Source of the DNA: Mycoemilia scoparia
Taxonomy: Eukaryota > Kickxellomycota > Kickxellomycetes > Kickxellales > Kickxellaceae
Reading direction: 5' to 3'
DNA length: 64,000 bases
Assembly (NCBI GenBank): GCA_027575805.1
Contig: JANBPU010000021.1
Span: 62,001 to 126,000 of the forward strand
Positions 46,508 to 57,390 of this stretch are shown piece after piece. Numbering within the stretch: the first letter of the stretch is position 1; the number at the start of each line of letters is the position of its first letter. The notes below the pieces were generated by a model, which did not search any database, was not told where the DNA came from, and saw nothing but the letters and a program-made list of their open reading frames with translations. The position numbers and the translations under genes are program-made.

Positions 46508-48157
46508 GATGTTTTTTTGATTTTTATGTACAGAGAAAATATATAATTGTGTATATATAATAAAATGAAAGCAGTAAAAGTAGAGACAAGAAGCAAGAGG
46601 GACAGACACAAAGATCGACCTATGACAGTATATTAATTTCTTTATGGCTTGTTTACGTAGCTTTAATAATAAAGCTATCCTATTTGCTGGACCAGATCAA
46701 GGGTGCTGATAACCTTGTCAGATTATCGGGTGATCAACAGATCCCGAGTATAACCAAGAAAATTTGGAATCAGATTTCAATTATTACAAATGGCTTACAA
46801 ATTCCAATGTAATGCCTATGGTAGATAGCTAGAGTTATCAATTGTACACCTTGATATTCAAAAGCTGCATAGGATTAAAATAAAAAGTTTAACCTACCAT
46901 GAATATAACCATACTGTAACATGAAACAATTCAAACTAATTGCTATACCATGTGTTTCCAAAATACACACATTATTATCGCTATATAGTAACTACTGGCT
47001 AGCAACAAGATGATTTTGTATCTTGGACCGAAAAGGATCTTATGCTTCCATGGGCGAGAGAGCATCCAGTCAACATCATCCTTTCTAATTCAAAGTCATA
47101 AAGGGGATAATTTAATATCGTTACTAATACATTTATCATCATCACCACCACTCCCTGGAGAATAAAAAACAAAACACATTAATGATTAAACTCATGAGAA
47201 TTAGAAAGGATATTTCGCAATTATTTCAGAATAATAAAAGCATGTAGCTTCAACAATGTTAAATAATACTTGAAACAAATTCTGGTCCTTAAGTCCTGAG
47301 AAATAGCGTATGATACAATACTTAAAAGGCACACCATCAAGCCATAATAGCTTCCAAGTAGATTGTTAGCCAAGGAATTATGAATACAAATGAAGTATAG
47401 CTGAAGGTATCAAGCCATAGCAGTTAAATCATATGTGGCTGTGACAGCGATGTTAATGAATAGGATCCTAAAACAAAAATCTCTTGCAGAAGAAAGTATA
47501 CGATATAGGCAGAATGAGAATAAAATGATGATGATAGTGTTGATGGGAATGTAGAGCAAAATAAGCATGGCAATGAAATATGGCAATATCTAATGGTGAT
47601 ACAAGACTGACTACTTATCAGTGAGATATAAATTCTAAGCTAATACTATAAATATGGGGGCTACAGCCGTACAAACAACACTGAGTTGAACTGTCAGGTT
47701 GCAGAATTGGCAATATTATTTCGTAAATCATTGTAACTTTTCCAAAAACCTGCACATAATCATCAACAGCTTTAACAGGTATTAGTATTGATAACACTCT
47801 AAAAGGATAGTAGTGTCAAGAAACAAATGATATATATTGAAACAGGTATGAGGAAATATTAACGGAGGTTCCGTTGAAGCAGAAGAAACAGCTTTAATCG
47901 GATTTACGGAGATGAAGGTAAATGTACAAAGATAGAGATCAAAGCTCCAAATGGAAAGGAATGAGAATTTGCAAAAAAAAGAGTGTTGGGAAAGTGGATA
48001 AGTGATAATATAATAAAATCGACATAATAGTGAAGCTGTGTATGTAGAGAGTGATGACTCAATTGAATTCTTGATTCCAACATGAAGTTTTGACCGCAGC
48101 CACTGGAACCAAAGACGTTATTAGTTTCATTTACGCTCATTAAAAAAGATTGTTCTA

Positions 48158-48295
48158 TATGGCCAAAGTTCACAAGGCCGTTGGCAAAATGGGTGACCAG
48201 GAGTTGCATAAAGAATAGCTGGTGACTGAACCAAAATCTGAGGACCCATTTCTGCCTACAATATGCTTGTTCCAAGTGAAATCTTCCCATGTTAC
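48158..48295 (+). repeat. R2 inverted-repeat element, copy 5
   Basis: Order TATATGGCCAAAGTTCACAA, GGAGTTGCATAAAGAATAGC, ACCAAAATCTGAGG, CCCATTTCTGCCTACAATAT, CCAAGTGAAATCTTCCCAT. It is among the best-preserved R2 interiors. A 138-residue frame on the minus strand across it is a chance frame in the repeat. Confidence 0.75.
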
Positions 48296-49068
48296 TGCTA
48301 GAGTCTAACCTATTCGACATTAACGGTTTTTCTTGATTTATCCATAAATCAAAGTTTGCTTATTTATTTTTGAATTCAAAAAAGATAAAGCAATACAATG
48401 TATTCAAAGCCTTTTCAAAGCAATAAAGAATCTGGGTAAAAAGCATGTTCTAACGTTCTGTTTACTTTGGTCTAACCTGCTCATTCTCAGGATTGAAAGT
48501 AGTTTTGAAAATATAAACACGTGAATCCTTTTTTGAGATAATTTTTGTTGTACTTTTGCTACAATTTTATTGACCAAAGTAGCGGGTAAGCTTGCTTGAA
48601 GTGATTTTCCATCTTCTCTGTCTTTAACTCATATCTTTGGCCAAACAATTTCACCAAACATGCTGTTTTTTTGGTGACTATGAGGATCCGTCGGAGGATC
48701 CGTTAAAACGGAAACGCCGTAACTCCCGTCGCCCCTACTCTATTGTCCTTTTTTGTGCGCTTTTTTTCAGGGGGAATTTTTTGGTAGACAGCAGCTCTAT
48801 GTGGCTTTCAGCCTTTATTTCCCATACAACAAGAGTCAGCAACAAACTTTATGAGGAAAAGAAGAATTAAACGATTAAAGTAAAGCGTTTGTTTAACAAA
48901 GGTATGGTAGCCAAAAGTTTAAAACCCTTTCACAGCAGGAGAGGCACGCAAGATAGTCAGGGGGAGAGAAGGAACAGGGTCTTGTTTACCTGCATAAGTT
49001 GATATGACCTGGATTGGGTCCTGCATTAAACACAATCTTTGAAATAAACATTGTGCATGTCCCTTTGC

Positions 49069-49091
49069 TTTCTCTCTCTCCCCCCCCCCCC
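49069..49091. repeat. CT-repeat and C-homopolymer tract
   Basis: CTCTCTCTCT followed by about twelve C residues. Simple sequence; length is prone to sequencing error. Confidence 0.85.
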
Positions 49092-49727
49092 ATATGACTA
49101 GTTTAAAAATTGGACAGTATCGTGTTTATACAGCCAATACAGTGTTTGGGGGAGTGGTAAAGGCGGATAATACCAAACAAAGGGCTGGATAGAACGATGG
49201 ATGTTGTCATACAAGGATTTTCGCACAGGGGTGTAAATTAAACAAGATTGTGTGGTAATGGAGACCCCATAGCGCCTGCTTATTCTTATTTCCGTGGATA
49301 CCGAGATGTCTGTTGCCGCCATGCCTTCCACAATACATGTGGTCAAACTTGTGATGAATATGTTGTTGCTAATGACGATAATATCAGGAGAAAGTTATTG
49401 TTTTTGTTGATTATAATAGTGCCGATTCAGCTACAAGCTGTGTGGTGTTGCTGGTGGTTTAAATATCATTCGTTTCTAGCCGCCAACCAAAAGGTATAAA
49501 TGTCTTGACGACTTCCTCCCTGAATTCTAGGTTTTGAATCCCTTTACAAGATTTCCCTTTTATTTCCTCCATATATATATATATATATATCAACCTGTCT
49601 ATATATACATATCCCAAGTACAATCTCTACAGCTACTATAGATCTTTATTATATTTAAATACTTTTTGATTATTTTTTATAACTCTTTTGTATCGTTATT
49701 TTGTTCACTCCAAAACATCGGCGCATT

Positions 49728-52700
49728 ATGACTTCGGAAGGTTATAATAAAAATAGTCACAATAGCCCGAGTGGGGATAGTAGCAATAACGAAACACCAC
49801 TGGGTAGCCGCTCACAGCTGCCTGTTACTACCAGCAACGCTAATGCCCAAAGAGACGTCGCTGCAGCCAGTATAGCTACCACCGAGACTGAAGGCAGTAT
49901 TCATCAGCTCAAAGACGGCAGTAACACTAAATCTGGTACCGCAAGCAAAGGTATTGATGAGAAACTCGACGGTATCCACCAAATCGACGACGATGATATC
50001 GACTTGGAAGAAGTCGATAAAATCCCTGAAGAAATTTTGCGGCCAACCAAGATTCCCGATTCCAGTGACAGCGGTTCAAGCTTAGATGAAAAGAAACAGA
50101 GCAAGAAGCAGCAATCCAAGAAGAAAAAGAAGAAGGGCGGTGGTGGATTTATGGCCAAACTGACTGGCGAAAAAATCATTCAAAAAGAGGCTGGCGTAAA
50201 CCTATCTGGTAAGCACAGCAGCTCCGGTGACGACGACGACGGCGATGGTGAGAGTGAGGCCAAAGGCAAAATCTTGGATTTACCACCAGTCAAGTTTTCC
50301 AAGCTATTCCAATATTCCGACAAAACCGACAGGCTCCTTATGCTAATCGGTACAGTCTGTGCCCTCATAGTTGGTGTAGCAACCCCTGTCATGACCATCG
50401 TATTTGCGGGGCTCATGGGGGATTTCACAGACTATGCCATTCTCAAATTTGAAAAGCATGACGAAGATGGAGCCAACCACCTTTTGATGCACTCGGCCAG
50501 AAAATATTGTCTATATTTCTTGATCATTGGTCTTGTCATGTTGGTCTGTGGTTATATCATGCATGCCACTTGGACAATAACGTCCGAGCGCCAAGGTTTC
50601 CATATTCGCAACCTGTATTATAAGTCTATATTGAGGCAAGATATTGGGTGGTTCGATACAATTGCTACTGGCGATTTGACTACTCGTATTTCTGGAGATG
50701 TTAATATGATCCAGGATGCGGTTGGAGATAAAGTCGGATTTACATTGCAATTCGTGGCAACATTTATTTCGGCCTTCATTATTGCTTTTGCAAAGGGTTG
50801 GAAATTGGCCTTTGTCATGTGCGGGGTTCTGCCGCTCCTTGTGTTGACTGCTTGGATCATGGGCAAAGTCATTGCCAGGTGGATGTCGATGGGGCAAGAC
50901 TTTTATGCTGAAGCTGGTGCTGTTGCCGACGAGGTTTTGTCGAGTATCCGTACAGTTATGGCCTTCAATGCCCAAGAGCTTGAGCTTGCCAGATATGAAA
51001 AGAAAATCAGAGTTGCTTATTATTTTGGTAAAAATAAGGGTCTAGTCCTGGGCGTTGGTGTCGGCTTCATTATGTTCTTTATTTACGGAATTTATGCGAT
51101 TGGATTCTGGTTCGGGTCTACTAGAATTGTGGCTGGCGAATATGACATGGCCAAAGTACTTAATGTCTTTATGGCCCTGCTTATCGGTAGCTTCACACTC
51201 AGTGGTGTGGCTCCCAATTTATCGATCATATCAAGCGGACAGGGTGCGGCTGCCCGTGTTTTCTATATTATCGAACGAGAATCACCAATCGATGCAGTTG
51301 ATGACACCAAGGGTATCAAGATTGATGCTGAAAGCGGACAACGTCTTGAGGGCAATATTGAATTTAGAGATGTGCACTTCCGTTATCCATCCAGACCAGA
51401 CGTCAAGATCTTGCATGGTTTCAATTTGGACATCAAGAAGGGTCAAAAGATTGCACTGGTGGGCGAATCTGGGTGTGGTAAATCTACAACCATTGGTTTG
51501 ATTGAGCGTTTCTATGATCCCGAAGGCGGCGATATTATTGTTGATGGCATTAATGTCAAGGAATATAATGTTCGGTCTCTTCGTCAGCAGATTGGTATTG
51601 TCACCCAAGAGCCTGTATTGTTCAGCACCTCGATCCACCAGAATATCGTGTGGGGAGCTATTGATCCCGAAAACAATCCTCCAACCCAGGAAGAAGTTAT
51701 TGCCGCGGCCAAGGCGGCCAATGCTCATGATTTCATTTCTTCTCTCCCTGATGGGTATGATACTTTGGTTGGTGAAAGTGGCGCCCTATTGTCTGGTGGC
51801 CAGAAGCAACGTATTGCAATTGCCAGAGCTCTGATTCGTAACCCCAGCATCTTGCTGCTTGATGAAGCTACATCTGCTCTTGACACTGAGTCTGAGAAGC
51901 TTGTCCAGGATGCTTTGGACCGTATTTCGGCTAGTCGCACCACTATCTCCATTGCTCACCGCTTGTCTACCATTCGTCACTGTGACCAAATCTATGTTGT
52001 CAAAAAGGGCGTTGTGTCCGAACATGGTACTCATGACAGTTTAGTTGCGAAAGGTGGTCAGTATGCATCAATGGTAAAGGCTCAAGAGCTTCGCCAGGCT
52101 GTCAGAGTTGATGGGCAGGGTGGCGAAGAGGTCGAAGAGAAGGCTGTTGAGGATCTTATCCGTGAAGAACAGGAGCGTGCTCGCAAGGCTGCCAGAAGAA
52201 CAAGTACTCGTCGTTCTTTGGCTAACTCTCTAGGTAATAATTTGGAAGCTGGTGGTGATAATGGCAAACAAGTTGGCCTTGTCTTTGAACAAAAGGCTGA
52301 GCCAACCTCGTATACACCAAAGAACATTGTTGAAATTTATAAGCGCAACCTGAGGTTCCTCAAAATCTGGATTGTTGCAGGTGGGTTTGCACTAATCGAT
52401 GGTGCCGTCATGCCATGCTTCACCCTCCTGTTTGCCCGTATGCTTAACGTATTTGCCAGCACTGATAAGGAATACATCAAGGACAAGACTCGCCTTTATG
52501 CTCCGATGTTCTTGATCTTCTCAGTAGTTGGATTCTTTGCCATCTTTGGTCGATTTGCCCTATTTGGTATTGGCTCGGAAGTACTTACCCGCCAAATCCG
52601 CTACCACACATTCAAGACTCTTTTGCGACAAGATGCTGGATTCTTTGATGATGAAAAGAACGGAACTGGCGCACTTACTGCCCAGCTGTCGACCGATGCC

Positions 52701-54077
52701 GAGGATGTCAACAAGGTTGGGTCCTATGCTCTTCCTCAATTGGTATCCAGTATCTCTACTCTCATCACCGGTATTGTAATTTCGTTCGTTGCTGATTGGA
52801 AGTTATCTCTCATCGCCCTGGCCTGTCTTCCTATCCTTGGTTTTGCCAATTACTTACAGACTGTTGCTACCAGACAGTCATCAGAGGCCCTCAAGTCTTC
52901 GTATGAATTATCTGGCCAAGCCGCTGCAGAAACAATCACCAACATCAAGACTGTGACTACACTTAGCCGCGAACACACATTCATCAAGATCTTTTATGAC
53001 TACAATAATGAGCCACACCAGGGTTCAATGAAATCGACTTGGTACGCTTCGCTTGGTTATGGCTTCTCTCAAGCTGCATTGCTATTGGTATTTGGCCTGA
53101 TCTTCTACACCGGCGCTCTGTTTGTTACCAAGCAAGGAATGGATATCCAAGATATGTTCAATGTTCTTTATGCCACAATGTTTATGGCTCTTTCTATTGG
53201 CCAGCTCTCGCAATTTGCTACAATATATACCAAGGGAATTGTGGCTGCCGACGCAATCATTCGCCTATGGGACAGAAAGACTGGTATTGACGGGACCTTG
53301 GATGAAGGTGAAACTGCTGCCGCTAACCAATTTGAAGGAAGAGTTGAAATTGAAGATGTCGAGTTTGCCTATCCCATCAGGCCCAAGGCCAAGATTCTCA
53401 GGGGCATCACATTTGAAGCCAAGCCTGGCCAGACTGTTGCCTTAGTTGGTGGCTCAGGGTCCGGAAAATCCACCAGTATTGCTCTTATCCAACGTCTCTA
53501 TGATGTACTTTCTGGCCATGTATTTGTTGAAGACATTGATGTCCGTAACTGGAATATCAAGAAACTTCGTGACAACATGTCGATTGTCAGCCAAGAGCCC
53601 ACCCTTTTTAATCTAACTGTTGCTGAAAATGTTTCCTATGGTAAACCAGGTGCCACTCAGCAAGATATTGAGCAGGCATGTAAGGAGGCCAATATTTACA
53701 ACTTTATTGCATCTTTGCCAGATGGATTTGATACTCAAGTTGGACAGAAGGGCGGCAGATTATCTGGTGGTCAGAAACAAAGAATTGCTATTGCCAGAGC
53801 TATGGTACGCAAACCCCGGTTATTGCTGTTGGATGAGGCAACTTCAGCTCTTGATTCTGAATCTGAAAAGGTAGTCCAAAAGGTGCTGGATAAAGCCAAG
53901 CTTGGTCGTACCACTGTTACAATTGCTCATCGTTTGTCGACTATTCAAGATTCGGATCTTATTTGTGTGTTCCAGCGCGGTGAGATTGTTGAAAGAGGAA
54001 CTCACGATGAATTGCTTAAGCTCAAGGGTGTATACTCCGGATTGGTTCGCCAGCAATCACTTGAGGTTTCTCACTAA
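49728..54077 (+). CDS. Full-size ABC transporter, ABCB/MDR type
   Basis: ATP-driven exporter with the layout TMD1-NBD1-TMD2-NBD2, 1449 residues, no intron. The first 190 residues are cytosolic and unusual: Ser/Thr/Asn-rich, an acidic stretch (DDDDIDLEEVDK), then a lysine run (KKKKKKGGGGF). NBD1: Walker A GESGCGKST near residue 578, signature LSGGQKQRIAIARAL, Walker B LLLDEATSALD. NBD2: Walker A GGSGSGKST near 1240, signature LSGGQKQRIAIARAM, Walker B with the same sequence. Both nucleotide sites look catalytically complete. A charged linker of about 90 residues joins the halves. Family members export drugs, lipids or peptides (a-factor type); the substrate cannot be read from sequence. ATG 49728 is the first methionine of the frame. 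Confidence 0.96.
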   Translation: MTSEGYNKNSHNSPSGDSSNNETPLGSRSQLPVTTSNANAQRDVAAASIATTETEGSIHQLKDGSNTKSGTASKGIDEKLDGIHQIDDDDIDLEEVDKIPEEILRPTKIPDSSDSGSSLDEKKQSKKQQSKKKKKKGGGGFMAKLTGEKIIQKEAGVNLSGKHSSSGDDDDGDGESEAKGKILDLPPVKFSKLFQYSDKTDRLLMLIGTVCALIVGVATPVMTIVFAGLMGDFTDYAILKFEKHDEDGANHLLMHSARKYCLYFLIIGLVMLVCGYIMHATWTITSERQGFHIRNLYYKSILRQDIGWFDTIATGDLTTRISGDVNMIQDAVGDKVGFTLQFVATFISAFIIAFAKGWKLAFVMCGVLPLLVLTAWIMGKVIARWMSMGQDFYAEAGAVADEVLSSIRTVMAFNAQELELARYEKKIRVAYYFGKNKGLVLGVGVGFIMFFIYGIYAIGFWFGSTRIVAGEYDMAKVLNVFMALLIGSFTLSGVAPNLSIISSGQGAAARVFYIIERESPIDAVDDTKGIKIDAESGQRLEGNIEFRDVHFRYPSRPDVKILHGFNLDIKKGQKIALVGESGCGKSTTIGLIERFYDPEGGDIIVDGINVKEYNVRSLRQQIGIVTQEPVLFSTSIHQNIVWGAIDPENNPPTQEEVIAAAKAANAHDFISSLPDGYDTLVGESGALLSGGQKQRIAIARALIRNPSILLLDEATSALDTESEKLVQDALDRISASRTTISIAHRLSTIRHCDQIYVVKKGVVSEHGTHDSLVAKGGQYASMVKAQELRQAVRVDGQGGEEVEEKAVEDLIREEQERARKAARRTSTRRSLANSLGNNLEAGGDNGKQVGLVFEQKAEPTSYTPKNIVEIYKRNLRFLKIWIVAGGFALIDGAVMPCFTLLFARMLNVFASTDKEYIKDKTRLYAPMFLIFSVVGFFAIFGRFALFGIGSEVLTRQIRYHTFKTLLRQDAGFFDDEKNGTGALTAQLSTDAEDVNKVGSYALPQLVSSISTLITGIVISFVADWKLSLIALACLPILGFANYLQTVATRQSSEALKSSYELSGQAAAETITNIKTVTTLSREHTFIKIFYDYNNEPHQGSMKSTWYASLGYGFSQAALLLVFGLIFYTGALFVTKQGMDIQDMFNVLYATMFMALSIGQLSQFATIYTKGIVAADAIIRLWDRKTGIDGTLDEGETAAANQFEGRVEIEDVEFAYPIRPKAKILRGITFEAKPGQTVALVGGSGSGKSTSIALIQRLYDVLSGHVFVEDIDVRNWNIKKLRDNMSIVSQEPTLFNLTVAENVSYGKPGATQQDIEQACKEANIYNFIASLPDGFDTQVGQKGGRLSGGQKQRIAIARAMVRKPRLLLLDEATSALDSESEKVVQKVLDKAKLGRTTVTIAHRLSTIQDSDLICVFQRGEIVERGTHDELLKLKGVYSGLVRQQSLEVSH

Positions 54078-54440
54078 ATTTTACTATTTGTTATTTCTTT
54101 ATTTTCTTAAAGCATATGCACACATGGCTATCTCATTTATTTGTTGATGTTAGTAATGTATTTAAGCCTTTTCATTACATCGTTATAGATTGGGAGAAAT
54201 TGCTTTTTTAATTTTCTGTTTGTGTTTTTTTGATGTTACAAAATACCACACAAAGGTAGTACACACATACGCACATGTAAATGTTATAAGAAAACTCCAT
54301 TGACTATAATAATTTTGGTCAGTTACACAAATTCTCAATTTAGAGCCTAATTAATATATACCACAGACTAGATATGAGGCGATATTTACGTTTATTACAG
54401 TACGAGGAGCTAAAGCACTCATCCAAATATATACTATTAA
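54078..54440. other. Convergent spacer after the ABC transporter
   Basis: AT-rich 3' flanks of two convergent genes. Nothing recognised. Confidence 0.5.
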
Positions 54441-56921
54441 TTAAGGTTGTGCTAAACATGTCACTGCAAGCTTTATTAGCTGCAATGTCGTTTCAATACT
54501 TTCTCGTTGAGAATTGATAAAATCAAGCTTCTCTGGGTTGCATTGATCATCGTAGAAGGTGATCTCGTTCTCTATCCCAGAAATCACTCGCTGCTCAAAT
54601 ATATTTATTGCTGAGCTCAGCTCTTGAATGGTTCCATATACTTCACCATCTTTAATGGTATCATTCACCGTGATAGTAACAACCTCTTTATTGTCAGGTA
54701 GATTTGATTGTTTGTTATCTGTAACACCAGTATTATTGGGTGTTTGTATTGACAGGACTTTGGAATAAAAACCACTGACAGTTCTGCACAACAGCTGATG
54801 CATTTCAATACATAAATCCGACCATACTTGCGCGTCTGTTTCATGTTCTTCAAACTGGTTCCTTATTTTTATAGCCTTGAACAGCGTAATAAGCGTGGAT
54901 AAGCTTGTTGATTGTAGTGCCAGTTTTTGAGCTTTAGCACTCAAGTCAGCGGAGCTGACTTTGTAACGATTGATTATGTCCTTGTGGAGTACTGTGGCTG
55001 CAAGAATATCAGATTTTATGTTCTAAAACCAGTAGGAGAATACATTAGCTAAATTGCAAATAGCCTAGATTCATAAGATAGTGATATTTTCTAATTACCT
55101 CACAAAAGCTTTGTCTTAACCTGGACGGCAACTTCCATATCATTGAAATAAGTTCATTAACTAGAGAATCTTCGCTTATACTCTCCTGGTACGAAAGAAT
55201 TGTCATCTAAAAGTTAGATTAGAAAGTGAGATAAAATGCCATGCCTACTCTTATTAACAATATTTATAAATAATAAAAAGATCGGCATACCATGTGAAGG
55301 AATGTGGAGATTGGGTTTATAATATTCTGTTGTACAAGTGTGTCTTGATTTTTGTATACCAGTGTGTACAATGTTGATATTAAATGTATCGGACGATCGA
55401 TTTTAGTAAGCGCGCCAAATCTTTGATAACCGGTTCCAATGAATCCAAGAAAAATGGAGCTGTTTGGTGTTCCTTTTTCTGTGGTTTGGGGAGAAAATAA
55501 TCATAGTTAGTATATGTATGGTATGGATACATTTAATTGCTTTGTTTTTAGTGCTTAGTTACCTATACAGTTAGCAATGTCTATGCACAATGCTCGTAAT
55601 AAAAAGTTGACAAATTCGATTCGGCCATTAAGCAGCTTCAATTCTTCCTCTATACCGATATTTGTTTCCTATTAATATGGTTTAATAACTCGGGTTTAAC
55701 AAATATAATGTATACCATGCATATGAAATTATGATCAGTTGTAGTTCATGTGGGGGTACCTCATCATTTTCTGGAAAGCTCAGAAGTTCTGCTATACAGG
55801 TAATAAAATCTTGCGAACCTTTTCCAAACATTTTGTTTAAAGTCGGGAATAACCATAGGTTCAAGTTGGTTGTCTTTTCTAATCTTGAATAATATGATAT
55901 GATATAGTGTTGGTTTTCGATTAATCTTAGCACCTCATCCTTAGAAATACTGCTATCGAATCCATGAGCTTCTAGAGAATTTTCTGAGAGCATCGACATT
56001 GCTGTGACTGCTTGTTTTTTCTTTTCAACTATTTCTGCAACAAGGTCTGATGATGGTCTGAAGACCTGGAACATGCCCTTGACTACATCACTAAAGTTAT
56101 TCGCGGAAAACCTCAGTATAATATTATTAATACCACTATATTATTAATTTCTAACAATCGTAATAATCATTGAAAATACTTACTAGTTTGGGTAAAAACC
56201 TGGATCATGAATCGAGTTCATAAATTGAATTGCTGCTCGATCTATACAATGATAAAAACTCTTTTTTAAATAAAGGAAGAGTTGATTGATGAAACAATCA
56301 AAGGGCAACACAATATGCTCTTACATTGTTTTTCTTCTGTCAATGTTTCCCCAAGGTGTTGTAAAGACACCACTGGTATACTCTTATTCTTTAGACCATC
56401 AGGATCGGCGTATGCCAGCGCGTATTTTGACTGAAATTCGGCACATTCGATCAGTTTTGGGTTTCTGATAAATTTCTCGACCAAGTTACTTCTATCCAAC
56501 ATCTCCAAAACGCACAAATCTATAATTAAGACTGAAGCTAATAATTGCTGGAATTAGAAAATGGCAAAGTGGTTGGTATTATTATGGGTGTTAGGTTGAC
56601 TCACTCTCTCTCTCTTTGCTGTAATTTAAAGGTGAAGGCGCTGAAGCAGAATTCAATGAAAGATATAGCCTAATGCTATGCATTATTGACTCTTGTATGT
56701 TTATACTACAGTGATAAGATCCAAGTTGCTTTCTTGGATTTGTCTAGAGGACTTTTATATCTACCATTACAGAAAATGCTTCATACACCTATCTGCAGTT
56801 TCTTGCCAGCTTTCCCACGATGTGACTGATAGTATATTTTTGCAGGCTTTAATAGTTTGGTAAGAGGAGTTGAGTAATGCTAATGCGATGCAAATAGTGA
56901 GTTACCTATAGATTCAAACAT
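54441..56921 (-). CDS. Unknown all-helical protein, 10 exons
   Basis: Reconstructed from splice sites: 56921-56906, 56846-56789, 56705-56605, 56537-56325, 56241-56184, 56135-55760, 55668-55563, 55478-55291, 55206-55099, 55022-54441. Phases agree throughout and yield 601 residues, starting MFESIACKNILSVTSWESWQ. The sequence is predicted helical with no membrane segment, signal or obvious catalytic motif. Conserved-looking stretches are ETSVLIIDLCVLEMLDRSNL, RLEKTTNLNLWLFPTLNKMF, RIEFVNFLLRALCIDIANCI and SSIFLGFIGTGYQRFGALTK. The pattern of leucine-rich amphipathic helices suggests an alpha-solenoid (HEAT/ARM-like) scaffold, which is inference. I do not recognise the family. The first two exons and the exon 6 donor (GAG|GTACCC) are the least certain parts. 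It is convergent with the ABC transporter. Confidence 0.72.
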
Positions 56922-57390
56922 AATATAAATGATGGTTCTATAGTGATGGATGCGAAGTGTGGCCCACAGATCACGTGATTCATATGGATAATGGAGATGC
57001 ACATGACCAAAATTATAAGAGGGCAGTTTTATACCCAATACATCTTAGAGATAAGGCTAGGAGATAGGGGCACCTAAGCAACAATGTTTGGCTATGTGTC
57101 ACGATTGGTTAATGGTTCAGGTAATGGGCGTGGGAAAGTTGGATCGAGGAGAACAAAGTATCAGAAAATCGAGCCAAAGAGACGTCACCAGCTTATTAGG
57201 GTGATGGATTGTAGCTTCCATATTACTACTACTGCTGCTGTTGCTGTTGCTGTTGCTCCACTGTATCTGGTCATTCTAAAAGAGTGACTATAAAAGTCTA
57301 ACAAGACGCACAGCATAGGCCAACATTTTCAGTTTGCCTTTTCTTTTCTTTTTAAATTGATAGTATTTCTATTTTATCTTTTTGATCAAC
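56922..57390. other. Divergent promoter region, unknown gene / FAH
   Basis: Contains a trinucleotide-rich stretch (CTACTGCTGCTGTTGCTGTT, about 57225-57255) and a TTTC-rich run just upstream of the FAH start. A 67-codon frame here (57084-57287) has no coding character. Confidence 0.5.

Larger units (their letters stand above)
46508..49727. other. 3.2-kb spacer upstream of the ABC transporter
   Basis: No convincing gene. Contains R2 copy 5 (48158-48295), a 12-base tandem duplication GAGGATCCGTCG near 48680, a CT/C homopolymer tract (49069-49091) and a (TA)n tract (about 49568-49590). The last 2 kb may include long upstream regulatory sequence of the divergent-type transporter promoter. Confidence 0.5.

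Noticed and set aside
46508..46609. N-terminal extension of lumazine synthase
   Set aside because: The added 34 residues are hydrophobic and Tyr/Phe-rich and come from an AT-rich leader; family members start near MAGKDF.
47904..48320. 138-codon minus-strand open frame
   Set aside because: Crosses an R2 repeat copy and shows no domain; a chance frame.
48637..48870. 77-codon frame with a repeated EDP segment
   Set aside because: Opens with TTG and owes its repeat to a 12-base tandem duplication in non-coding DNA.
49248..49499. 83-codon frame upstream of the ABC transporter
   Set aside because: Has no ATG at its start, is Cys/Trp-rich without pattern, and overlaps an opposing frame.
57084..57287. 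67-codon plus-strand frame upstream of FAH
   Set aside because: Low-complexity codons from a trinucleotide-rich stretch; no family character and it sits in the FAH promoter.
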